Part shown: one piece after another, positions 8,067 to 16,741 of the stretch | Layout of the letters: each line of letters opens with the position of its first letter | How positions within the stretch are numbered: the first letter of the stretch is position 1 | Origin: Microbispora hainanensis | Lineage (GTDB): Bacteria > Actinomycetota > Actinomycetes > Streptosporangiales > Streptosporangiaceae | Direction of reading: 5' to 3' | DNA: 64,000 nt | Assembly: GCF_036186745.1 (NCBI RefSeq) | Contig: NZ_CP108086.1 | Coordinates: 1,922,001 to 1,986,000, forward strand | Notes under the pieces: generated by a model | Database searches by the model: none | Told to the model about the DNA's origin: nothing | The model's input: only the letters and a program-made list of their open reading frames with translations | Translations under genes and position numbers: made by a program

Positions 8067-11000
8067 ATGGCCCGGTATGAGACGGTGAAGGCCGCACTGG
8101 AAGGTTTGACTGATGATGCGCTATTTGAGCGGATCGCCTTCGTGTACCTCCAGGCCCGACACCCCGAGCTGAGGCTGACATCAAGTGTGGCGGACCTGGG
8201 GCGTGATGCTTTTTCTCGCCCGCTTTTTGGCAAGCATGACGAGATCGTCGGATTCTTCAGCCTTGAGAAGTCCTGGACCCAGAAGCTGCAACGCGAACTC
8301 GGGAAATACGACGATCCAGCCGTAAAGCGACCCAAGAAGGCAATCTTCGTCACCAATAGGAGAGCCCGCCAGGCCGATCAGAAGCGCTGGAAGGAAAAAG
8401 CTGGAGTAACATATAAGATCGCGCTAGAGATTGTGGACCTGACCGAGCTCGAGATGGGCTTTGAATCGGACTCGCTAATCAGCTACGCAGAGCATCTCCT
8501 TGGAGCCGCACCCCGGGTACCACGCGTCGTCCTTCCAGGCGATATCTACCGCGAAAAGATGATCGCTTCGATTCCGGGGTTTGCTTCGCCAGTGGTCGGC
8601 GACCGCGGGACACAAGACGCTATCAGGGCGTGGTTGAGGGAATCCACACGCCGGATCCTGGTCGTAGAGGCGCCTGGTGGCCTCGGCAAGACACGTTCTG
8701 TCATGGACGCTGTCGATATCCCACTCCTGGTGGCGGTCCCTGGGGCGTCGTTTGCATCAGAGGCGGCAGCCAGAGTCACGCTCGACGAGCCTTGCGTGCT
8801 CCTATTTGACGATGCCCACAAAACGGCGGATCTGTCAGGATTGGCGACGCTGCTCTCCGACCCCCGCTACACCTCAGTTCGTGTCGTGCTAACCACGCGG
8901 CCCGGCCTTGGCCGCGGGGTTCTATCCCGCGTCGGCGTCAGCCCAGACGATGATCAAGTGGCCTGGCAAGGCGTGGCAATTCTGGAGCGTGGCGAGATCG
9001 ATGCGATCATCACCGCACGCGGAATCGACAATGAAAGCTTCCGAACCTTTGTCATCGGGCTTGCCCAGGGCAACCCTCTAATCGCACACACCGCTGCGGA
9101 GATCGCCGGCGCGAACGGGGTGTTCACCTCCGGCGACGTTCCGGATGTCATGCGGCGGTACCTGAACAATCGCCTGGGCTCTCTGACCAAGAACCACGTC
9201 GCGGTCGCAACAGCGATCGCCTTGCTGGTTTCAGGCAACGAGGACCAGATCGCCTCACTCGCTGGAGCTATTACAAACCTACCTGCCGACGTCACTGAAG
9301 TCCGGGAACTCCTGGATGACCTACAAGACAGCGCCATCGTTACCGGACCGCCGTTCACGGTACGTCCAGATATCGCTGGCGCGGTGCTGGTTGCCAACGC
9401 TTTAGCGCAGCCCAACACTCCGAACCTTCCAGGCCATCGTCCTCATCTTCAGATACAGTCAGCGCTGGCCGTCCTCGTGGCGACCGCGACGAATCGACCA
9501 GAGCTGGCAGCCTTTGATCCGTCGCTGACATCCGGAATCGCATCAGACCTAGCTCGACAGTTGGCTGTCCTCGCCCAAGCAGCCGTATTCGCCGAGGCCC
9601 GTGACGCACTTCTTCTCCTTCGAGCGACTATCCTCCGACTGATCCACACAGGGCCGGCACCGGCTCTCCCGGTTACTCGGCGGCGATGGCGAGATGTCTT
9701 CAGCATCGCGGGCCAGGTGGGCGCCTTCATTCCTAGCCTGGTCGATGATCTCGTGCGAGAGCTTGCAATCGTCTGGCCCCTCCCAGCCGATTCGGCGCCA
9801 GCGCCATACGGGATCGGCAATAGGGAAATCTTGGGAGCCGCAGCGGCTGCGAGCGGATCGATCGTCGGCGCTGATGAGGATTCGGTAACCTACGCGGCCC
9901 TCTCGCTGTTTACGTTGGCCAGTCTCGACCCAAGCCCCGACTCGCTGGCCCTCAATCGTGGGCCGGCTGACGTGCTCGCGCAGTTGGCCGATCCTCCAAC
10001 TCAGATGATTGCATCGGTATTTCAGCGTCGGGCAACCATATTGCGCGTCCTGGGTGAGCGCTGGAGCGATGAATCCCTTATCCCTGAGGCGAGGGTGCGG
10101 ATAGCGCATGCGCTGCTACACGCCCTTCCGGCCCTGGGCGCCCCCACGGTAGAGCATCGGCAATTCGGGACGGTTACCAACGCAATGGAGTTGAGTCTGC
10201 GTGCGGGGGCTCTCCCAACGGATGATCGCACCAGGCAAGTTCTGTCCCTGGCTGCCGATCTCGCCGTCGAGATACTCGGCCAACTTACCGATGACGGGTT
10301 ACAGGAGCTTGTGACAGCCATGCGCGAGCTTCGCGCCCGTGGCCGCCGAGGCCTACCATTCGGTGGTGGCGCACTAGATGCCCAGCTTCTCGACATGGTT
10401 GATGATGCTGTGGACCGGGTGGAAGCCGCGCTGGCAGAGAGGTGGCCTTCCCTGCCACTTATCGTGCGTCATCGTGCAGTTTCTGCCCTGCTTGCCGTTC
10501 CTCGCCGCGGAACGGACCCGACTCTAGAAGCACAGCGCGCGGCAAACTCGCCCATTGCTCGCATTGCCCTCGACGATAACGAACTGCGCCTTTTGCTCGT
10601 GTTGTTTCCGGCCGATCGACCTCCTATAGGAGACTATGAGGCCACTTGGCGCGAGCGCGTCGAACGGGCAGCAGAGCTGGCCCGGCAGCTTGGACCAGAC
10701 GGCGCCTTCGAGCTGCTCGACGCACCTGCTGTTGATGAACTTGTGTATTCCGGCATCTCTCCTGCGCCTATTCAAGCCTTTGCCATTGAACTAGGCCGTC
10801 GACTTGGGTCCGCTGCTGCACTGCAGCGCGCTCGAAACCATGCTCGCCAACTGTCCAGGAAAGGCGTGCAGGTCTGGCTTCCCGCTTTAGCCCAAGGCGC
10901 GCTCAAGGATTCCTCCGACGTTATGGAGTGGGTGGATCAGCTCGCCACAGAGGCAGGAGCGAAAGGTGTAATACTCGTGTTGCTTCCTGCATTGGATGCT

Positions 11001-12032
11001 GTCGACGAATCAGTTGAACGAATCCTAATGCAGTCGTTTCTACGAGTACTCGCTCCTATTCTCGGAGATACTGTGCCGGCATCCGACACAGAGCCCATTC
11101 TGCCTGCGGCATCCGTGGAAGATCGCGCTTCGGGTGTGAGAGAGCTAGTTCGTCACGTCAATGGATGTCCGCGGCTAGTTCCTGACGAGAAGTTCGCCCT
11201 ACTGGTGCGCATGGCTCTTCACGGGCCACACCAGGTGCTGCCCGAAACTCTCAGCCATGTCTCGTTCAGTACGTCAACGCGCGAACAAGCCGACGACCTC
11301 GGGCGCGTACTACAACGTCGGCTAGGTCTTGCCAGTCAAGAGAATGACGATGGGCTCTCTGCAGGCTGGCAGTCGCTCGACCTTGATCACGATCTGGCTC
11401 TGGCGATTGGTCAGTTAGGAAAGCTCAACCCCGAGGCTCTGGGTAATTTACTCGACCAATGGCGTGCTGCCTGCACAGCCGAGAACTCTACAGCCCAACC
11501 GCTCGTCCCGCATGCATGGGGACAGCCACTACGCGACCTGCCCAGGGAATCACGAGAGGCAGTAACCCGCCACGTGCTTCAATGGCTCGCCCCATATGAA
11601 CGCGACTCACTCCAGGAAGAAACAATAAGCCTCCTCTGGCTTATCGGAAATGACACCGCAACACTTTTCGACCAGGCGCAGGTATGGGAACAGGGTACTC
11701 CCGAACAACGTGCCGTCCTCATCAGCCTTCTCACGCGAGCCTGGAAAGATGTGCGCTACGTAGCAATCATTGCCCGTCGAATCGCAACTGGCCTTTCAGC
11801 CAGGGACATCGATGTGCTCCACCAGAGCCTCATCCCTATGACTATCGGCCCCGATCTGCCGGACGCGATCGTCCGCCGTAAAGCTGACCTCCGCCCTCTG
11901 ATCGAGCATCCCTCTCCCCGCGTGCGCGACTTCGCTGAACGAGCGATGGCCGAACTTGATCATTTAGGACACCGGTGGCGGATCGAGGATGAGCAAGATC
12001 GGAGGGGATACGCGGGCCCTGGCCTACCCTGA
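8067..12032 (+). CDS. large STAND-type NTPase with possible Mrr-like N-terminal domain; candidate anti-phage protein (1321 aa)
   Basis: The start at 8067 (MARYETVKAALEGLTD) has GGAGG 7 bp upstream; an earlier ATG at 7947 reads through poor sequence. Residues 1-145 look like an Mrr/PD-(D/E)XK-type fold: DLGRDAF with D47, FFSLEKSW at 63-70, then KKAIFVTN. The canonical (E/Q)xK is not clean. Residues ~180-480 form a P-loop NTPase with Walker A APGGLGKT (202-209) and Walker B VLLFDDAH (244-251). The remaining ~840 residues are helical and repeat-like, as in STAND sensor regions. The length and layout (effector, NTPase, long sensor) resemble antiviral STAND (Avs-like) proteins. The gene stands alone in an IS-rich island and is less GC-rich than its neighbours. 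The defence role is inferred. Confidence 0.7.
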   Translation: MARYETVKAALEGLTDDALFERIAFVYLQARHPELRLTSSVADLGRDAFSRPLFGKHDEIVGFFSLEKSWTQKLQRELGKYDDPAVKRPKKAIFVTNRRARQADQKRWKEKAGVTYKIALEIVDLTELEMGFESDSLISYAEHLLGAAPRVPRVVLPGDIYREKMIASIPGFASPVVGDRGTQDAIRAWLRESTRRILVVEAPGGLGKTRSVMDAVDIPLLVAVPGASFASEAAARVTLDEPCVLLFDDAHKTADLSGLATLLSDPRYTSVRVVLTTRPGLGRGVLSRVGVSPDDDQVAWQGVAILERGEIDAIITARGIDNESFRTFVIGLAQGNPLIAHTAAEIAGANGVFTSGDVPDVMRRYLNNRLGSLTKNHVAVATAIALLVSGNEDQIASLAGAITNLPADVTEVRELLDDLQDSAIVTGPPFTVRPDIAGAVLVANALAQPNTPNLPGHRPHLQIQSALAVLVATATNRPELAAFDPSLTSGIASDLARQLAVLAQAAVFAEARDALLLLRATILRLIHTGPAPALPVTRRRWRDVFSIAGQVGAFIPSLVDDLVRELAIVWPLPADSAPAPYGIGNREILGAAAAASGSIVGADEDSVTYAALSLFTLASLDPSPDSLALNRGPADVLAQLADPPTQMIASVFQRRATILRVLGERWSDESLIPEARVRIAHALLHALPALGAPTVEHRQFGTVTNAMELSLRAGALPTDDRTRQVLSLAADLAVEILGQLTDDGLQELVTAMRELRARGRRGLPFGGGALDAQLLDMVDDAVDRVEAALAERWPSLPLIVRHRAVSALLAVPRRGTDPTLEAQRAANSPIARIALDDNELRLLLVLFPADRPPIGDYEATWRERVERAAELARQLGPDGAFELLDAPAVDELVYSGISPAPIQAFAIELGRRLGSAAALQRARNHARQLSRKGVQVWLPALAQGALKDSSDVMEWVDQLATEAGAKGVILVLLPALDAVDESVERILMQSFLRVLAPILGDTVPASDTEPILPAASVEDRASGVRELVRHVNGCPRLVPDEKFALLVRMALHGPHQVLPETLSHVSFSTSTREQADDLGRVLQRRLGLASQENDDGLSAGWQSLDLDHDLALAIGQLGKLNPEALGNLLDQWRAACTAENSTAQPLVPHAWGQPLRDLPRESREAVTRHVLQWLAPYERDSLQEETISLLWLIGNDTATLFDQAQVWEQGTPEQRAVLISLLTRAWKDVRYVAIIARRIATGLSARDIDVLHQSLIPMTIGPDLPDAIVRRKADLRPLIEHPSPRVRDFAERAMAELDHLGHRWRIEDEQDRRGYAGPGLP

Positions 12033-12037
12033 TGCCC

Positions 12038-12736
12038 TTATCCTTCGAAACTTGCGTCGGCCAGTTCACCAGCGAGGCCAGCCTTCTTGACCAGGCGGCC
12101 CCACCGGGGGCTGCGGGCGAAGGCTCGGGCGATGGCGACGCCGCTGGGCAGATCGCCGTCTGCCTGACTCTTCTGCTGCGCCCACCGCCAGGCCTCTCGC
12201 TGGAGTGTCCGGCCATTCCCATGAGCCTCAGCAGGCAGTTCGGCGTTCTCCTGCTGCTCGCCTTGCTGCTCGACGGGGTCAACATCCGCATCGGTGGCAG
12301 GTTCAGGGGCCGACAGGTCTTGGGCCTCTGGCTGCGCTCGCGCGAAGCGGCGAATTTGGGACATCAGGAGTTCATAACTGCCGATCAAGGCGAGGGACGG
12401 CCATGCGGCGATCAGCCGGCCGATCAGACTGGGTTCAGCGACGGCGACGTTCGCTCCGAGGCTGGCCAGGCTGCCGACCACGAGCAGGCTCCAGGCCAGG
12501 AGGCCGCCACGGGAGCCGGACCGGTTGGCCAACAGGATGGACATCGAGGCGACGACGATCAGGCCGTCGACGGCGAGAGGGGTGAGCACCGCCGCCAAGC
12601 GGTCCTCACCATGGCGCAGGCAGAGCTCGTGCATGTGCCTGAACGACACGACGGCCGCGATCAGCGCCAGTAGCGCGACACCAGCGATCGTCGCACGTTG
12701 GATGCGGCGAACAGCTTGAGTACTCGGCTCTCCCAC
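12038..12736 (-). CDS. DUF2637 domain-containing membrane protein (232 aa)
   Basis: A GTG start at 12736 has GGGAGGG about 8 bp upstream. The first ~125 residues hold four hydrophobic segments (IAGVALLALIAAVVSF; LTPLAVDGLIVVASMSILLA; LLAWSLLVVGSLASLGANVAV; LIAAWPSLALIGSYELLMSQI), the pattern of actinobacterial DUF2637 proteins. The C-terminal ~100 residues are polar, with a Gln/Glu-rich linker and a short HTH-like end (GVAIARAFARSPRWGRLVKKAG). Such genes are typical of integrative elements and plasmids; a role in conjugal transfer or replication control has been suggested. It converges with the STAND gene, leaving only 5 bp between stops. Confidence 0.8.
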   Translation of the reverse strand: MGEPSTQAVRRIQRATIAGVALLALIAAVVSFRHMHELCLRHGEDRLAAVLTPLAVDGLIVVASMSILLANRSGSRGGLLAWSLLVVGSLASLGANVAVAEPSLIGRLIAAWPSLALIGSYELLMSQIRRFARAQPEAQDLSAPEPATDADVDPVEQQGEQQENAELPAEAHGNGRTLQREAWRWAQQKSQADGDLPSGVAIARAFARSPRWGRLVKKAGLAGELADASFEG

Positions 12737-12761
12737 CGCTCAGCCCTCCCGACCAGGGAGA

Positions 12762-12888
12762 ACGAGTGTGGTGGACGCCGCGAAGGGTATGTACGTATCG
12801 AGCGTGTCCCCCCTCGGACACGAACCTTTTCATCATGTGAGGGCTGAGATTCACCTCGGCCCTCACTTTTGCTTTGCCCAGGGATGGG
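12762..12888 (+). repeat. left copy of 127-bp direct repeat flanking the IS1634 element
   Basis: This copy starts ACGAGTGTGGTGGACGCC and ends GCCCAGGGATGGG, directly at the left inverted repeat of the insertion sequence. It matches 14552-14678 except for three adjacent-region changes (GAGCGTG against GCCTGTG). Elements of the IS1634/IS1549 group are known to create long, variable target duplications, which explains it best. It contains two hairpins. Confidence 0.8.
12837..12870 (+). terminator. hairpin with T tract inside the duplicated sequence
   Basis: GTGAGGGC (12837-12844) pairs with GCCCTCAC (12859-12866) and is followed by TTTT. A second hairpin, CGTGTCC/GGACACG, lies at 12803-12822. 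The same pair recurs in the right copy at 14627-14660. On the minus strand they sit in the leader of the DUF2637 gene, so attenuation is another possibility. Confidence 0.45.
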
Positions 12889-14551
12889 CCTGACTTGGCT
12901 CACGTTTCAAGATTGTCGCTGAGCGCGAGGCGTTGACCTCGTGGTTCCCCGTCGGGAACGGCGAAAAGTGCGCACTAAATCGATCATGTCTCTACCCTGG
13001 TGGCCGTGTCTCCGTACGTGCGGACGGTGAAGACGGCCTCAGGCGCCCGGGCGGTGCAGATCGTCTACTCCTCCCGCCGCGGATCGCGGGAGATCGAGCA
13101 CATCGGGTCGGCGCACGACGACGCCGAGTTGGAGACGCTCAGGGCGGTGGCGCGTCAGCGGCTGGCCGCCGGCCAGCAGGAACTGGACCTGGGGCTGGAC
13201 GATGGGCCGATGGCGGGCGGGCCGCTGGAGATCGTCAGCTCGCGGATGGAACACCTGTGGGACGCGCTGTCCCGCGCCTACGACACGCTGGGGTTTGCTG
13301 CCGCGGCCGGGGGCGATGAGGTGTTCCGGCAGCTGGTGCTCGCGCGGGTGATCGAACCGACGAGCAAGCACGACAGCCTGCGCGTGCTCGGCGAGGCCGG
13401 GATCGATGCGGTGTCGTATGCCACGGTGAAGCGCCGCCTGCCGGACTACGCCGCACCGCAGTGGCGCCAGGCCCTGGCCGGTGCATGCGCGGCCCACACC
13501 CGCCTCGGGCCGGCCAGCCTGGTCCTCTACGACGTGTCAACCTTGTACTTCGAGACCGACGCCGGGGATGGGTTCCGCGAGCCGGGCTTTTCCAAGGAAC
13601 GCCGCCTGGACCCGCAGATCACGATCGGGCTGCTCACCGACTCCTCCGGGTTCCCGCTCATGGTGACCGCCTTCGAGGGCAACAAGGCCGAGACCCACAC
13701 CATGCTCCCGGTGATCGAAGGGTTCATGGCGGCCCACCACCTGCCGGACGTCACGATCGTGGCCGACGCCGGGATGATCTCCGAGGCGAACAAGCAGGCC
13801 ATCGAAGCCGCTGGGCTGTCGTTCATCCTCGGCATGAAGATCCCCGAGGTGCCGTATGTGGTCAAGCAGTGGCGGCGCGAGCACCCCGGCACCCCGATCC
13901 CCGACGGGCACATCTTCATCCAGCCCTGGCCGTCGGGATCGAGCCGGCCCCGCCGCGACCAGATGATCTACTACCAGTACCGGGCAGAGCGGGCCCGGCG
14001 CACCCTGCGCGGCATCGACGAGCAGGTCGCCAAGGCCCAGCGCGCCGTCGACGGGCAGGCGCCGGTCAAGCGCAACCGGTTCATCAGGCTGTCCGGCGCT
14101 ACCAAGAGCGTCAACACCGAGCTGGTGGACAAGGCCAAGGCCCTGGCCGGGCTCAAGGGCTACATCACCAATCTCGCCGCCTGCCCGGACGGGACGCCCA
14201 TCACCGCCGAGTTCGTCATCAGCTCCTACCATCGGCTGTTCGAGATCGAAAAGTCCTTCCGGATGAGCAAGCACGACCTCAAAGCACGGCCGATCTACCA
14301 CCACAAACGCGAGTCCATCGACGCGCACCTGACGATCGTGTTCGCCGCCCTGGCGGTCGGCCGGTGGATCGAGGCACGGACCGGATGGTCGATCAAGAAG
14401 TTCGTCCGCACCGCCCGCCGCTATCGCACCGTCCGAATCCAAGCCGGCAACCACGTCCTGACCGCCGCCGACCCTCTGCCCACCGACCTACGCAACGCCC
14501 TCAAGCGGATCCGCAGCCCCGAAGGTGCGCACTAAATTGAGCCAACTCAGG
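12889..14551 (+). mobile_element. IS1634-family insertion sequence (~1.66 kb)
   Basis: Terminal inverted repeats are CCTGACTTGGCTCACGTTT at 12889-12907 and, on the other strand, CCTGAGTTGGCTCAATTTA at 14533-14551 (15 of 19 match). One intact transposase gene fills the element. The two 127-bp direct repeats abut the ends exactly, as expected for a long target duplication. The left repeat lies in the leader of the DUF2637 gene. Confidence 0.85.
13000..14535 (+). CDS. IS1634-family transposase (511 aa)
   Basis: This intact DDE transposase starts at GTG 13000 (VAVSPYVRTVKTASGARAVQIVYS). Family features in order are the N-terminal beta region, VFRQLVLARVIEPTSK, LVLYDVSTLYFETD with an Asp, DVTIVADAGMISEAN with the second Asp, and YHRLFEIEKSFRMSKHDLKARPIYH with the Glu and the terminal signature. 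Its length matches the family. Nothing indicates inactivation. Confidence 0.9.
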   Translation: MAVSPYVRTVKTASGARAVQIVYSSRRGSREIEHIGSAHDDAELETLRAVARQRLAAGQQELDLGLDDGPMAGGPLEIVSSRMEHLWDALSRAYDTLGFAAAAGGDEVFRQLVLARVIEPTSKHDSLRVLGEAGIDAVSYATVKRRLPDYAAPQWRQALAGACAAHTRLGPASLVLYDVSTLYFETDAGDGFREPGFSKERRLDPQITIGLLTDSSGFPLMVTAFEGNKAETHTMLPVIEGFMAAHHLPDVTIVADAGMISEANKQAIEAAGLSFILGMKIPEVPYVVKQWRREHPGTPIPDGHIFIQPWPSGSSRPRRDQMIYYQYRAERARRTLRGIDEQVAKAQRAVDGQAPVKRNRFIRLSGATKSVNTELVDKAKALAGLKGYITNLAACPDGTPITAEFVISSYHRLFEIEKSFRMSKHDLKARPIYHHKRESIDAHLTIVFAALAVGRWIEARTGWSIKKFVRTARRYRTVRIQAGNHVLTAADPLPTDLRNALKRIRSPEGAH

Positions 14552-14678
14552 ACGAGTGTGGTGGACGCCGCGAAGGGTATGTACGTATCGCCTGTGTCCC
14601 CCCTCGGACACGAACCTTTTCATCATGTGAGGGCTGAGATTCACCTCGGCCCTCACTTTTGCTTTGCCCAGGGATGGG
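14552..14678 (+). repeat. right copy of 127-bp direct repeat flanking the IS1634 element
   Basis: It begins immediately after the right inverted repeat of the insertion sequence and ends GGGATGGG, like the left copy. The offset between copies is 1790 bp. Beyond the repeat the sequences differ (CGACACGATGCC here, IS sequence on the left), as expected for a target duplication. Confidence 0.8.
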
Positions 14679-14685
14679 CGACACG

Positions 14686-14817
14686 ATGCCCCCGGCGCCG
14701 CGGCGCGGACGCCTGGCACAGCCGGCTGTCGACGCGCCGGAGGACGGCGTCCTCAGGCAGGTAGACGTTGCGCGGGTGGTCGCCCTTGTCGCCCAGGGCG
14801 CGGCGACGACCTGACAC
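14686..14817 (-). pseudogene. remnant of a serine recombinase C-terminus
   Basis: On the minus strand about 44 codons read VSGRRRALGDKGDHP, then NVYLPEDAVLRRVDSRL, which closely resembles the C-terminal tail of actinobacterial recombinase family proteins (…DHPKTVYxREDxxLPxLDxWL). No start, catalytic domain or remaining gene is present. It is probably debris of an integrase, squeezed between two insertion sequences. Assigned by pattern only. Confidence 0.35.
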
Positions 14818-14965
14818 ACCTTTCTCCGGCAGATTTCCGGCGGTCAGCGCAGGATTTCCGTGCCCTGAGCTCGATCTTCCCCTCTGATCAGGCTGAACCA
14901 CTCCGACTTTCGTGGAGGCCCTGAAGCCAGCATCATCTGCTGGCGGAAGGGAGAATCACGTCACG

Positions 14966-15286
14966 ATGCCAGCCCCGAGGAAGTATCCCCAAGAGCTTCG
15001 AGAGCGCGCGGTGCGCATGGTCTTTGAGGTCCGCCGGCAGACCGGCGGTGCCCCCGGCGCGATCGCCCGGGTGGCCGATCAGCTCGGTGTTCACCGCGAG
15101 GCATTGCGCGGGTGGGTGCGCCAGGCCGAGATCGACGAGGGGCAGCGGCCGGGCACCTCGACCACCGACGCCCAGCGGATCGCCGAGTTGGAGCGCGAGG
15201 TGCGCGAGCTGCGCCGCGCCAACGAGATCCTCAAGGCCGCGGCCGCTTTTTTCGCGGCCGAACTCGACCCCCGGCCGCCCAGGTAG
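14966..15286 (+). CDS. IS3-family transposase OrfA (HTH, 106 aa)
   Basis: It starts at ATG 14966 (MPAPRKYPQELRERAVRMV). It has an N-terminal helix-turn-helix of the IS3 OrfA type (VADQLGVHREALRGWVRQAEID) followed by a leucine-zipper-like coiled coil (RIAELEREVRELRRANEILKAAAAFFAAEL). It ends PRPPR* 34 bp beyond the slippery heptamer, so a -1 shift fuses it to OrfB to give the full transposase. Confidence 0.9.
   Translation: MPAPRKYPQELRERAVRMVFEVRRQTGGAPGAIARVADQLGVHREALRGWVRQAEIDEGQRPGTSTTDAQRIAELEREVRELRRANEILKAAAAFFAAELDPRPPR
15247..15253 (+). promoter_or_regulatory. programmed -1 frameshift heptamer T TTT TTC
   Basis: In the OrfA frame the codons GCT TTT TTC contain the slippery heptamer T_TTT_TTC. 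A -1 shift moves from the OrfA frame into the open OrfB frame, which is the standard way IS3 elements make the OrfAB transposase. The downstream stimulator was not modelled. Confidence 0.75.
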
Positions 15287-16185
15287 TCGCCTTCATCGAC
15301 GCTCACCGCGGCGCTTTCGGCGTCGAGCCGATCTGCCAGGTGTTGCAGGTGGCGACGTCGACGTACTACGCGGCCAAGTCCCGTCCGCCCTCAGCCCGGC
15401 AGGTGCGGGACGCCCAGCTCATGGCCGAGATCACCACGGTGTGGAACGAGAACTTCGAGGTGTATGGCGTGCGCAAGATGTGGAAGGAGCTCAACCGGCG
15501 CGGCACCCGCGTGGCCCGCTGTACCGTGGCCCGGCTGATGAAGCGCCTGGGGCTGGCCGGGGCGGTTCGCGGGGACCACAAGCGACCGACCACGATCCCC
15601 GATGCTCTCATTGACCGGCCCGCCGACCTGGTCAAACGCGACTTCACCGCCCCCTCCCCCAACCGGTTGTGGGTCGCCGACCTGACCTACATCCCCACCG
15701 CGTCGGGGTTCGTGTACGCGGCGCTGGTGATCGACGCGTTCTCGCGGATGATCGTCGGGTGGCGTCTGGCCGATCATCTGCGCACCGACCTGGCGCTGGA
15801 CGCCCTGGAGATGGCCATCTGGCGTCGCGGAGACGGACGGCGGCTGGAGGGCCTGGTGCACCACTCCGACCGCGGCTGCCAGTATCTGTCGATTCGCTAC
15901 ACCGAGCGCCTGTCGGGTGCCGGGGCGGTCTGCTCGGTCGGATCTCGAGGGGACAGCTATGACAACGCCCTGGCCGAAAGCACCATCGGGCTGTACAAGA
16001 CCGAGCTGATCCACCGGCGCGGCCCGTGGAACGGCCTGGACGACGTCGAGATCGCCACCATGGAATGGGTCGACTGGTACAACAACCGGCGCCTCCACAG
16101 CGCCTGCAACGACCTTCCACCAGCCGAATTCGAGACCCACTACCGAACCCAAACCGCCCCGGCTATCCTCACCCCAGCCAGCTAA
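15252..16185 (+). CDS. IS3-family transposase OrfB (rve integrase core), made as OrfAB fusion
   Basis: The frame follows the -1 shift. It contains the HTH_21-like region (AFIDAHRGAFGVEPICQVLQVATSTYY), then VYGVRKMWKELNRRG and the DDE core: NRLWVADLTYI with Asp, LVHHSDRGCQYLS with Asp, and ALAESTIGLYKTELI with Glu. It ends with YNNRRLHSACNDLPPAEFE. It has no good independent start, which agrees with synthesis by frameshifting. The full set of motifs is intact. Confidence 0.9.
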
Positions 16186-16321
16186 CCCGGCCTCCACGAA
16201 ACTCGGCGCGGTTCAGGCCTCCATCAAAACCGGGGCAGTGCACAACTTTCAATGAATAGGACATCTGGCGGTAACCAGGGAGGTAGATCCTGTTCAGACA
16301 GAAACACTGGAGGAGGAACGC

Positions 16322-16738
16322 GTGGACGCCGATCAGCCAGGCCAGGGGATGGAAATGGATCACTCCAGCATGAAGGAGAGTGGCCAGGCCATCTACAGCC
16401 AGGGCGGGGAGCTCCTCGATGAGATCGCCCCTCTCCAGAAAGAGCTCGCCGCGCTGCTGCCCTATTTCGGCAGTGACGAAGCGGCTCGGCTCTTCCGCCG
16501 TGGCGCGGAAGGGAAACCCGGCTTCGAGAGCGCCCTCGAGAGCATGACAGAGGCGCTGACCAACATGAGCAAGTCGTACGAGGCGATCGGCTCGTCCGTC
16601 AGGCAGATGAGTACGAACGTCAAGGCGGCCGACTACGCGAGCATGGCGGACAAGAACGCGGCCATCCGGAAACTGGTGGAGTACGCCGAGCGCACGGACG
16701 ACATCAGCACGCCCACCACGTCTGTGAAGCTCGACTGA
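16322..16738 (+). CDS. WXG100/ESX-like small helical protein (138 aa)
   Basis: A GTG start at 16322 lies 6 bp after GGAGGAGG. The protein is entirely helical and polar: GGELLDEIAPLQKELAALLPYFGSDEAARLF, then MTEALTNMSKSYEAIGSSVRQMSTNVKAADYASM. This resembles the partner proteins of type VII secretion substrates, although no clean WxG is visible. It is followed after 3 bp by a second such gene, so the two form an operon. No secretion machinery (EccC and so on) lies in the window. The role is inferred. Confidence 0.6.
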   Translation: MDADQPGQGMEMDHSSMKESGQAIYSQGGELLDEIAPLQKELAALLPYFGSDEAARLFRRGAEGKPGFESALESMTEALTNMSKSYEAIGSSVRQMSTNVKAADYASMADKNAAIRKLVEYAERTDDISTPTTSVKLD

Positions 16739-16741
16739 GCC

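Larger units (their letters stand above)
14894..16215 (+). mobile_element. IS3-family insertion sequence (1322 bp) with GGC target duplication
   Basis: Left inverted repeat 14894-14919 begins TGAACCACTCCGACTTTCGT. Right repeat 16190-16215 on the other strand begins TGAACCGCGCCGAGTTTCGT. They agree at 23 of 26 positions. GGC at 14891-14893 and again at 16216-16218 is a 3-bp target duplication, normal for IS3. The element holds orfA and orfB with a slippery site. All parts are intact, so the insertion looks recent. Confidence 0.93.

Noticed and set aside
7808..8356. A 182-codon minus-strand frame upstream of and overlapping the STAND gene
   Set aside because: It overlaps the well-supported start of the STAND gene, has no ribosome site and no recognisable pattern.
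12762..14678. Reading the 127-bp direct repeats as att sites of an integrative element
   Set aside because: They abut the inverted repeats of a single insertion sequence exactly, which is better explained by target duplication. No tRNA gene or intact integrase lies at either copy.
14547..14819. Small minus-strand open frames over the right 127-bp repeat
   Set aside because: The same peptide appears at the left repeat only because the DNA was duplicated; there is no ribosome site and the frames run into insertion-sequence DNA.
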